Shown: positions 1-7,027 of the stretch, one piece after another
How positions within the stretch are numbered: the first letter of the stretch is position 1
Layout of the letters: the number at the start of each line of letters is the position of its first letter
From: an uncultured Oscillospiraceae bacterium
GTDB taxonomy: Bacteria; Bacillota; Clostridia; Oscillospirales; Ruminococcaceae
NCBI GenBank assembly: GCA_910588145.1
Contig: CAJUPO010000002.1
Span: forward strand, 117,724-181,723
Reading direction: 5' to 3'
Length of the DNA stretch: 64,000 nucleotides
Position numbers and translations under genes: made by a program
The notes under the pieces: model-generated
Told to the model about the DNA's origin: nothing
Seen by the model: only the letters and a program-made list of their open reading frames with translations
Databases searched by the model: none

Positions 1-1
1 C

Positions 2-608
2 GGCGCATCCGGTACAAACGGACACGTTGATCCAACATTTACAATTACAAAGAAAGATGGTAAATATCAGCAGTTAACTCCAGTTATCAAGACAATTGGT
101 AAAATTACAATTGCTGGTGAAACAGAAACAACAGAAAAGCCAGAAGTTCCAACAGATAAGGAATTCGTAGGCGATGCAGACATCTACTTCGATCAGAAGG
201 AAGCTGCTCCAGGTGAAGAAGTTGAAATCGGCGTTAAGGTTGATACACACGGAAAGTCACTCCTCGGTATCGAATTTAAGTATGCATGGGATAAGGACCT
301 TTCACTCGTTCCTGGATCAGGCGAACTTGGATTCGGTTTTGATGCAGGCGCAACAGTAGGCGAAGGCACATACATTTTAGGCGAACAGGTTGCTGCTCCA
401 AATGATCCAGATGAATACATGGTATCATTCAAGTTCAAGGTTCCAAGCGATGCTAAGCCTGGCGATGTATATGAAATCGGCGCATCCGGTACAAACGGAC
501 ACGTTGATCCAACATTTACAATTACAAAGAAAAATGGTAAATATCAGCAGTTAACTCCAGTTATTAAGCAGATTGGTAAGATAACAATTGTTGGCGAAAC
601 AGAAGAAA
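2..608 (+). repeat. Near-identical tandem cohesin modules, 477-bp period
   Basis: Bases 2-131 reappear at 479-608 with only a few differences (for example aag-aaa-gat against aag-aaa-aat, and atcaagaca against attaagcag). The shift of 477 bases equals 159 codons, so the frame is kept. This marks a recent duplication or homogenisation of cohesin-plus-linker units. More copies may lie upstream of the window, and short-read assembly across this gene could collapse them. Confidence 0.9.
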
Positions 609-1747
609 CTACAGAAGTTACAACAACAGCAAAGCCAACAACTACAACTACAACAAAAACAACAACAGCAAAGCCAACTACAACAACAAAACCTGTAACA
701 ACAACAACTGATGGTGTAACTGATAAGCCTGTAACTGTAACATCTGTTTCACAGGTAATTGTAACAGAAACAGTTATCTCACAGGTTGTAGTAACAGAAA
801 CAGTTATCTCACAGGTTGTAGTAACTGAAACAACTGTTTCACAGGTTGTGGTAACACAAACATCTGTTTCACAGGTTGTAGTTACACAGACATCTATTTC
901 TAATATTGTAATCCCAAGCACAGAAACAGTTACTTCACGTATAGTTATAACAGAAACAGTTATTTCACAGGTTGTAGTAACACAAACATCTGTATCAGTT
1001 GTAACTGTAACATCTGTTTCACAGGTAGTAGTTACACAAACATCTGTTTCTAAGATTGTAATTCCAAGCACAGAAACAGTTACTTCACGTATAGTTGTAA
1101 CAGAAACAGTTATCTCACAGGTAGTTGTAACACAAACATCTGTATCTGTTGTAATTGTAACATCAATTTCACAGGTAGTAGTTACAGATCCTGTAACCGT
1201 TACTACTACTGGCACTGGCGAAAAGCCAAGCACAGATATTACTGTTGACGTAAGTGGTGTTGATCCATCAGCAGATAATGGTCAGTGGTATCATACAGAT
1301 GACCAGGTATTTGTTAAGGATGGCATAAAGGTTCTCTTTGATGGAAAAGATATTACTGCTGATGCTGAAATCATCTTTGATGAAACACCAGCAAGTGTAT
1401 ACGACAGCAAGACTCATGCTGAAGATTACACAGTAAGCTTTACTGTAAAATATAAGGGCGCTGAAGCTACAGCTGAAATACCAGTTAAGATTGGTGTTCG
1501 TGGCGACTCTAAGGTTAACAGTGAAGTTGACGTATTCGACGCTATCAGAATTGCACAGTATACAGTTAAGAGACAGCAGATTGTTGAAGGCTCATTTGAC
1601 GCATTCCGTTCAGATGTAAACGAGAGCGGTGAAATCGACGTATTTGACGCAGTAGCAATCGCTAAGTATACAGTTAGCAAGGAAGCTAATCCATGGGTGA
1701 AGATTATTACAAACTACAACAATATCATCACCAAAGAAGCTAAATAA
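2..1747 (+). CDS. Scaffoldin, 3' part: cohesins, Thr linker, repeats, X-module, dockerin
   Basis: This is a secreted structural protein of a cellulosome-like complex; its cohesins bind dockerin-tagged enzymes. The 5' end lies outside the window, but the frame is open from base 2. Visible in order are the tail of one cohesin (to about base 110), a second complete cohesin (about 170-600), a Thr/Lys/Pro linker (600-735), an unusual Val/Thr/Ser/Gln repeat zone (740-1190), an Ig-like X-module (about 1225-1495) and a two-repeat dockerin (1498-1707). The dockerin repeats share the core D-V-F-D-A and the ending YTV. An X-module plus dockerin at the C terminus suggests that this scaffoldin docks onto another cohesin, as R. 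flavefaciens ScaB does; the ScaE-like anchor follows. Codon use (ACA, GTA/GTT, AAG, CAG) looks like that of a highly expressed gene. Family assignment is firm; the ScaB-like role is inferred. Confidence 0.88.
   Translation, partial: GASGTNGHVDPTFTITKKDGKYQQLTPVIKTIGKITIAGETETTEKPEVPTDKEFVGDADIYFDQKEAAPGEEVEIGVKVDTHGKSLLGIEFKYAWDKDLSLVPGSGELGFGFDAGATVGEGTYILGEQVAAPNDPDEYMVSFKFKVPSDAKPGDVYEIGASGTNGHVDPTFTITKKNGKYQQLTPVIKQIGKITIVGETEETTEVTTTAKPTTTTTTKTTTAKPTTTTKPVTTTTDGVTDKPVTVTSVSQVIVTETVISQVVVTETVISQVVVTETTVSQVVVTQTSVSQVVVTQTSISNIVIPSTETVTSRIVITETVISQVVVTQTSVSVVTVTSVSQVVVTQTSVSKIVIPSTETVTSRIVVTETVISQVVVTQTSVSVVIVTSISQVVVTDPVTVTTTGTGEKPSTDITVDVSGVDPSADNGQWYHTDDQVFVKDGIKVLFDGKDITADAEIIFDETPASVYDSKTHAEDYTVSFTVKYKGAEATAEIPVKIGVRGDSKVNSEVDVFDAIRIAQYTVKRQQIVEGSFDAFRSDVNESGEIDVFDAVAIAKYTVSKEANPWVKIITNYNNIITKEAK
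740..1190 (+). repeat. Scaffoldin repeat zone, ~10-residue units in a 150-bp super-repeat
   Basis: The protein consists of units like VTETVISQVV and VTQTSVSQVV, broken twice by IPSTETVTSRIV. At DNA level bases 881-1030 match 1031-1180 with few changes, a 150-base (50-codon) period. Composition is almost only Val, Ile, Thr, Ser, Gln and Glu, with no Gly or Lys and very little Pro. That differs from the Pro/Thr linker just before it and points to beta-strand rather than disordered structure (inference). Confidence 0.85.
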
Positions 1748-1772
1748 GCTTTGATAATTTAAGTTTTGTTCT

Positions 1773-1803
1773 AATACGGACCGGATTCGTCCGGTTCCGT
1801 ATT
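1773..1803 (+). terminator. Hairpin between scaffoldin and anchor gene
   Basis: AATACGGA-CCGGA pairs with TCCGG-(T)-TCCGTATT around a TTCG loop. The following T-run is short (ATTTAAC), so it may stop only part of transcription or protect the scaffoldin mRNA 3' end. No promoter is evident between it and the next gene, so the two genes are probably co-transcribed with different yields. Confidence 0.6.
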
Positions 1804-1837
1804 TAACAAATATAGAAAAGAAAGGAAAAAAGTTAAA

Positions 1838-2524
1838 ATGAAGAAGAATGTATTAACAAGAACAATGGCAGTGCTGGCTTCAATGACAGTACTTGGTGCA
1901 GCATCAATGATGTCTGCAAGCGCTGGCGATCAGAATGCACTTGGCGTTTCAAGCGCTACAGTTACTGAACTCGGCGTAGAAACAGTTGAGCTTACAATTG
2001 ATTGTGAGTCTGTAAATGATGATGCTGCTGGTTATACAGCAACAATCACATGGGACGAAGCTCTTGAATTCGTAGGCGTTGCAGGTGCAGGCAGTGCAGT
2101 TGCTACTCCATCAGAAGTTACAGGTAACAGTGTAGATGTAACAACATTTACAACAGGCGCAATCGTTGGCGCTTCTGCTACACTTACTTTCAAGCTCCCA
2201 GCAGATTATGCTAACGGTGATTCTTGGACAGTAGACCTCGCTTGTGATAATAAGTACGGCGCAGCTGATCCGTATGAAACATTCAGTGTTTACAGCGGAA
2301 CAATCACTGTAGATATTCCGGAAGCACCAACAGAAGCTCCTACAGAAGCACCTACAGATGCTCCTACAGACGCAGCTACAGAAGCTCCTACAACAGCAGC
2401 TCCTAAGGCTACAACAGTTAAGAAGTCTGACTCACCTAAGACAGGCGCAACAGGTATCGCACTTGCAGCAGCTGGTCTTGTAACAGCAGGTGCAGCAGCA
2501 GTTGTTCTTAAGAAAAAGCACTAA
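1838..2524 (+). CDS. ScaE-like cell-wall-anchored single-cohesin protein
   Basis: A 228-residue secreted protein that probably fixes the scaffoldin complex to the cell wall. It has an N-terminal signal peptide (basic start, hydrophobic core, cleavage near ASAG), one cohesin-like beta domain (about residues 30-155), an Ala/Pro/Thr/Glu linker built on the repeat EAPT, and a C-terminal sorting signal. The sorting signal consists of SPKTG, a hydrophobic stretch and a basic KKKH tail. SPKTG is a variant of the sortase motif LPXTG. It follows a scaffoldin whose X-module/dockerin would be its natural ligand; the pair recalls the scaB...scaE end of the R. flavefaciens sca cluster. An AAAGG-type ribosome site precedes the ATG. 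The cohesin is divergent, so its call rests on position and general pattern. Confidence 0.8.
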   Translation: MKKNVLTRTMAVLASMTVLGAASMMSASAGDQNALGVSSATVTELGVETVELTIDCESVNDDAAGYTATITWDEALEFVGVAGAGSAVATPSEVTGNSVDVTTFTTGAIVGASATLTFKLPADYANGDSWTVDLACDNKYGAADPYETFSVYSGTITVDIPEAPTEAPTEAPTDAPTDAATEAPTTAAPKATTVKKSDSPKTGATGIALAAAGLVTAGAAAVVLKKKH

Positions 2525-2557
2525 TTTTTAATTAGTAATAATTATTTTCGTAAAATG

Positions 2558-2583
2558 GCCTCCTGATTTCAGGAGGCTTTTTT
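2558..2583 (+). terminator. Intrinsic terminator after the anchor gene
   Basis: GCCTCCTG and CAGGAGGC form a perfect 8-bp stem with a 4-base loop, followed by six T. It closes the scaffoldin/anchor transcription unit. Confidence 0.9.
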
Positions 2584-2593
2584 ATTTCCCAAC

Positions 2594-2623
2594 AAAAAAA
2601 CGCCTTGCGATATGCAAGGCGTT
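2594..2623 (-). terminator. Intrinsic terminator of galE
   Basis: AACGCCTTGC pairs with GCAAGGCGTT around GATAT. Read on the minus strand it ends in a T-run (the A-run at 2594-2600), just past the galE stop. Confidence 0.88.
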
Positions 2624-2636
2624 AATTTTAATTTGT

Positions 2637-3638
2637 TTATAAATTTTTCAAGGTAAAATTCCAACTGTCAGCGCACATTTCATCGATGCCTGCCTCAGCC
2701 TTCCAATGAAGTATTTCCTCTGCAAGTTTAGTATCAGCGAAGGAAGTTGCAATATCACCGGCACGTCTTGGAGTAATTTCAACAGGAATTTCTTTCCCGC
2801 ATGCTTTTTCATAAGCCTTGACAACTTCAAGAACACTTGAACCTTTTCCGGTACCAAGATTTATTGGCCTGAAGCCCTTATTGCATTCTGAATATTTTAA
2901 TGCTGCAATATGACCTGAAGCCAGATCAGAAACATGAATATAATCACGAACGCCAGTACCGTCCGGGGTATCGTAATCGTTGCCAAAAACCCTTAAATGA
3001 TCCAGCTTTCCGCAGGCTACTTGAGCAATATAAGGTACAAGGTTATTAGGGATTCCATTTGGATCTTCACCAATAAGACCGCTTTTGTGAGCGCCGATCG
3101 GATTAAAATAACGCAATGCAACCACGCTGAAGTCAGCATCAGCAATTGTAAGATCATGTAGGATCTGTTCAATCATAACCTTAGTATATCCGTAGGGATT
3201 AGTTGCAGATGTAGGCATATCTTCTGTATAAGGCGCCTTGTTGTCTATGCCGTAAACGGTAGCAGATGATGAGAATACAATTTTTTCACAGCCATGCTTT
3301 TTCATTGAAGAAAGAATATTAAGGGTACCGGTAAGATTGTTACTGTAATACTCAAGAGGTTTTTGAACAGATTCTCCAACTGCCTTTAGTCCAGCAAAGT
3401 GAATTACAGCAAAAATATCGTTTTCCTGGAATATTTTCTCTACTGCTGAAGTATCAAGCATATCTGCCTTATAGAAAAGAGGTCTTTTGCCTGTTATCTG
3501 TTCAATTTTATCAACAGTTTCAGCTTTAGAATTTGAAAGATTATCCATTATAATAACATTATAATCGTTTTCAATAAGCTTTACGCATGTATGGCTTCCG
3601 ATGAAACCGGTTCCTCCGGTTACAAGAATATTTTTCAT
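2637..3638 (-). CDS. galE: UDP-glucose 4-epimerase
   Basis: A 333-residue NAD-dependent short-chain dehydrogenase-type epimerase that interconverts UDP-glucose and UDP-galactose in the cytoplasm, for Leland-pathway galactose use and surface glycan precursors. The N terminus carries the Rossmann motif GGTGFIGSH. The catalytic Ser lies in SSSATVYG and the catalytic pair in YGYTK (YxxxK). Length is normal for GalE. An AGGAG site sits just upstream of the ATG. It stands alone on the minus strand between two plus-strand units. The highly similar C4-epimerases for UDP-GlcNAc cannot be excluded from motifs alone. Confidence 0.95.
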   Translation of the reverse strand: MKNILVTGGTGFIGSHTCVKLIENDYNVIIMDNLSNSKAETVDKIEQITGKRPLFYKADMLDTSAVEKIFQENDIFAVIHFAGLKAVGESVQKPLEYYSNNLTGTLNILSSMKKHGCEKIVFSSSATVYGIDNKAPYTEDMPTSATNPYGYTKVMIEQILHDLTIADADFSVVALRYFNPIGAHKSGLIGEDPNGIPNNLVPYIAQVACGKLDHLRVFGNDYDTPDGTGVRDYIHVSDLASGHIAALKYSECNKGFRPINLGTGKGSSVLEVVKAYEKACGKEIPVEITPRRAGDIATSFADTKLAEEILHWKAEAGIDEMCADSWNFTLKNL

Positions 3639-3758
3639 AATAACTCCTATCTAATAGTTAAAGTCTGGTTTATAAACTACTAATATTATTTTTTATTAAT
3701 TCCTTAATAAAATTCATAAGTATAGTATATAATAATTTATTATTATTTTCAAGTATAT

Positions 3759-3787
3759 TTGCAAAAATTTAGATTTTGCAGTATAAT
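3759..3787 (+). promoter_or_regulatory. Sigma-A-type promoter of the ttcA-like gene
   Basis: TTGCAA (3759-3764), a 17-base spacer, then TATAAT (3782-3787). The predicted start of transcription lies about 20 bases before the coding start. Confidence 0.8.
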
Positions 3788-3813
3788 ATAACAAATTTAT
3801 TTTGGAGGGTATT

Positions 3814-4539
3814 ATGCAGAAAATACTTGGATATATGCGTAAAGCTATACAAGAATTTGAACTTATAAGTGACGGAGATGTAATAGCGGTAGGGATTTCC
3901 GGCGGTAAGGACAGTCTTGTGCTTGCGCAGGGACTTTACGCTTTAAGAAAGTTTATTGGCATAAACTATAATATTATAGGTATTACGATAGACCCGCAGT
4001 TTGAGGGAAAAAAGGGGAATTATGGTGCAGTTGCAGATATGTTTAACAAAATCCAAATTGATTATCATATAATTTCCACACAAATAGGAGAAATTGTTTT
4101 TGAGAAGAGAAAGGAAGATAATCCATGCAGTTTGTGTTCCAGAATGAGAAGAGGCGCATTGTGTCAGGCAGCAGAAGATCTGGGCTGCAACAAAATTGCA
4201 TTGGGACATAACTTCAATGATTCAGTTGAAACTTTTATAATGAATCTTTTTAACGAGGGAAGAATAGGCTGTTTTTCACCTTTAACTGAAATATCGGATA
4301 AACTGACGATAATCAGACCGCTTGTTTTGGCTCCGGAAAGAGAGGTTAAAAAGGCAGCAGTAAAAAATAATTTTCCAGTAGTGAAATCTGTGTGTCCGGC
4401 AGACGGGCATACAAACCGTGAACACACCAAGGAATTTATACGTAATATGGAAAAGGAAAGCAAAGGATTTTCGGATAGAATTATGGGCGCCATGAGAAGG
4501 AGCAATATAGACGGCTGGGGAGGCAAACAAAATAAGTGA
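3814..4539 (+). CDS. ttcA: TtcA-like tRNA 2-thiocytidine synthetase
   Basis: A 241-residue PP-loop ATP pyrophosphatase, probably thiolating cytidine 32 of certain tRNAs with the help of an iron-sulfur cluster. The PP-loop SGGKDS lies at residues 29-34. The cluster ligands expected for TtcA are C105 and C108 (in CSLCSR) plus a single later cysteine, C194 (in VCPADG). GHNFNDSVET matches the TtcA GHxxxD region. The start is ATG 3814 behind GGAGGG; a TTG twelve bases earlier overlaps that ribosome site and is unlikely. The gene is monocistronic with its own promoter. Closely related TtcA/TtuA-group enzymes use the same fold, so the exact nucleoside is inferred. Confidence 0.85.
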   Translation: MQKILGYMRKAIQEFELISDGDVIAVGISGGKDSLVLAQGLYALRKFIGINYNIIGITIDPQFEGKKGNYGAVADMFNKIQIDYHIISTQIGEIVFEKRKEDNPCSLCSRMRRGALCQAAEDLGCNKIALGHNFNDSVETFIMNLFNEGRIGCFSPLTEISDKLTIIRPLVLAPEREVKKAAVKNNFPVVKSVCPADGHTNREHTKEFIRNMEKESKGFSDRIMGAMRRSNIDGWGGKQNK

Positions 4540-4634
4540 TGTAACTTTCGAGCAGTTTCGTTATAATATTTCATTGATTTAAATGATGAACCAATGATAA
4601 AATTATGTAAAAGGTATAAAAACCTTATATTTAT

Positions 4635-4663
4635 TTGCATTGCGGTCTGAAATATGATAAAAT
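4635..4663 (+). promoter_or_regulatory. Promoter of the GH95-GH26 operon
   Basis: TTGCAT (4635-4640), 17 bases, TAAAAT (4658-4663), about 40 bases before the GH95 start. No obvious catabolite-control site is recognised near it. Confidence 0.65.
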
Positions 4664-4703
4664 AAGTCATGAATAAATAAAGTATTATTAGGGGGATTAA
4701 ATA

Positions 4704-7016
4704 ATGAGCGAATCAGTTTTATGGTATCAAAAGCCTGCTGAGGATTTTAACAGCGCTTTGCCGGTTGGAAATGGAAGAATAGGCGGCATGGTTTACGGCA
4801 AGCCGGAAAATGAGCTGATTCAGCTTAATGAAGATTCTGTCTGGTCCGGCGGCAAAAGAAACCGGAATAATCCAAACGCATTGCAGGGACTTGAGGAAGT
4901 CAGGAATCTTATAAAGGAAGAACGCATTACCGAGGCTGAGGAAATTGTTTTCAAAAAAATGCAGGGAGTTACTCCTTCGAGCCGTCATTATATGCCTCTT
5001 GGAAATCTTCATATACATACTGATCTTGGAGGAAAGAGGGCTAAGAATTACAAAAGATGGCTTGATCTGGAATGTGCGTCAGTATTCACTGAATTTACTG
5101 CCGGAGATGTAATTTTACGCAGGGAAGTGTTTGTTTCTGAACCTGATGGTGTAATGGTCGTACATCTCACTTCAGAAAACGGCGCTGCTGATTCATATGC
5201 AGAAATCGACGGCAGAGATGATTATTTTGATGATAACAGACCTGTTAAAGAAAATTTAATACTCTTTTCAGGCGGTTCCGGAGGAAAAGACGGCATTCTT
5301 TTTGCCGCCGCACTTACAGCAATATCAGAAGACGGTGAAATATTTACTGAGGGCGGAAGACTTCATATAAAAAATTTTACCGACGCAGCATTTATACTAA
5401 GTGCAAGAACAAGCTATTATATTGATGAAGCATTTGAGGATGCGGCGATTATGGACGCTGAATATGCGGCTGAATGCAGCTTTGATGAACTGAGATACCG
5501 TCATGTATGTGATTACAGTGAGCTTTACAGCCGTGTAAAATTTGAATTGAATGATAACAGCGAGGGCGGCAGTCAGCTTCCAACCGACGAGCGTATTCTG
5601 CGTATGCGCGGAAATGATTTTGACGATAAGGAATGCGACAGCCATATTCACGATAATGGGCTGATGGTGCTTTACTATAATTTTTCACGGTATTTAATGA
5701 TCTCAGGAAGCCGTCCGGGAACTCTTCCTCTTAATATTCAGGGTATATGGAATCAGGATATGATGCCGGCATGGGGCGGAAGATTTACTATTAATGTTAA
5801 TACGGAGATGAATTACTGGAACGCTGAAAGCGGAAATTTATCGGAATGTCATATCCCGCTGTTTGATCTAATAGAAAAAATAAGAATCAGCGGCAGGGAA
5901 ACTGCCCGTCAGATGTATGGCTGTAAGGGCTTTGTATGCCATCATAACACAGATTTATGGGGAGATTCAGCGCCTCAGGACCTTTGGATGCCTGCAACAA
6001 TATGGCCCATGGGTGCGGCATGGCTTTGTCTGCACATATTCGAGCATTATGAATATACGCTTGATAAGGATTTCCTTGAGGAAAAGTTTGATACGCTAAA
6101 GGAAGCGGCAGAATTTTTTACCGAATACTTAATTGAGGATAATGAGGGCAGACTTGTGACTTGTCCGTCCGTTTCACCTGAGAATACTTATCTAACTGAA
6201 AACGGAGTCAAAGGCAGTCTTTGCATGGGACCTTCCATGGACAGTCAGATTATTACCGTACTTTTCAACAATGTAATAAGCGCTTGTGAAATTCTTGAAA
6301 GAGATAAGGCGTTCGCTGAAAAACTTAAGGAGATGCTTAAGAAGATACCAGTGCCGGAAGTGGGAAAATACGGTCAGATAAAGGAATGGGCAGTTGACTA
6401 CGATGAAGCAGAAGTGGGACACAGGCACGTATCCCAGCTTTTTGCACTGCACCCGGCAGATATTATAACTCCGTACAAGACGCCTAAGCTTGCGGACGCC
6501 GCAAGATTTACCCTTATCAGGCGGCTTATTCACGGCGGGGGGCATACAGGCTGGAGCCGTGCTTGGATAACTAATATGTGGGCAAGACTGTTTGACAGCA
6601 ATATGGTTTATGAAAATTTACAGAAGCTTATTGCCTACTCTACTAATCCAAATATGTTTGATAATCATCCGCCTTTCCAAATTGACGGAAATTTCGGAGG
6701 GGCGTCCGGAATTACTGAAGCTTTGCTGCAAAGTCACAGCGGAGAAATAAATATTCTCCCTGCACTGCCGGAAGAATGGCAAGAGGGAGAAATCTGCGGT
6801 TTAAAAGCAAAGGGAAATTTTGAGGTTTCTGTAAGATGGTCTAAAGGAAAGCTTACTGAAGCTGTAATCGAGTCCTTATCCGGAGCAAAATGCCGTGTAA
6901 GAACGAATACAGTAGTGAGTGTTTCCAGCAACGGAGAAAATGTTAATTCAAAACTTGAGGGCGGTGTTATAAGTTTTGATACAGAATCGGGGAAAACGTA
7001 TATAATAAGGAGTTGA
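4704..7016 (+). CDS. GH95 family alpha-L-fucosidase / alpha-L-galactosidase
   Basis: A 770-residue inverting glycoside hydrolase of family GH95, removing terminal alpha-L-fucose (or alpha-L-galactose) from oligosaccharides such as xyloglucan or host glycans. The family start ALPVGNGRIGGMVYG is present. The active-site residues known from GH95 are visible: N364 and N366 in NVNTEMNYW, E493 in SPEN and D661 in QIDGNFGG, with spacing like that of characterised members. No signal peptide or dockerin is seen, so it should act inside the cell on imported oligosaccharides. It ends just before a lipoprotein GH26 mannanase, implying stepwise breakdown of a decorated hemicellulose. Which sugar is cleaved cannot be told from sequence alone. 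Confidence 0.93.
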   Translation: MSESVLWYQKPAEDFNSALPVGNGRIGGMVYGKPENELIQLNEDSVWSGGKRNRNNPNALQGLEEVRNLIKEERITEAEEIVFKKMQGVTPSSRHYMPLGNLHIHTDLGGKRAKNYKRWLDLECASVFTEFTAGDVILRREVFVSEPDGVMVVHLTSENGAADSYAEIDGRDDYFDDNRPVKENLILFSGGSGGKDGILFAAALTAISEDGEIFTEGGRLHIKNFTDAAFILSARTSYYIDEAFEDAAIMDAEYAAECSFDELRYRHVCDYSELYSRVKFELNDNSEGGSQLPTDERILRMRGNDFDDKECDSHIHDNGLMVLYYNFSRYLMISGSRPGTLPLNIQGIWNQDMMPAWGGRFTINVNTEMNYWNAESGNLSECHIPLFDLIEKIRISGRETARQMYGCKGFVCHHNTDLWGDSAPQDLWMPATIWPMGAAWLCLHIFEHYEYTLDKDFLEEKFDTLKEAAEFFTEYLIEDNEGRLVTCPSVSPENTYLTENGVKGSLCMGPSMDSQIITVLFNNVISACEILERDKAFAEKLKEMLKKIPVPEVGKYGQIKEWAVDYDEAEVGHRHVSQLFALHPADIITPYKTPKLADAARFTLIRRLIHGGGHTGWSRAWITNMWARLFDSNMVYENLQKLIAYSTNPNMFDNHPPFQIDGNFGGASGITEALLQSHSGEINILPALPEEWQEGEICGLKAKGNFEVSVRWSKGKLTEAVIESLSGAKCRVRTNTVVSVSSNGENVNSKLEGGVISFDTESGKTYIIRS

Positions 7017-7027
7017 CAGCCATTTTC

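Noticed and set aside
544..1233. A 229-codon minus-strand frame opposite the scaffoldin repeats
   Set aside because: It mirrors the low-complexity repeats of the plus-strand gene, has no ribosome site, and its composition is a by-product of the opposite strand.
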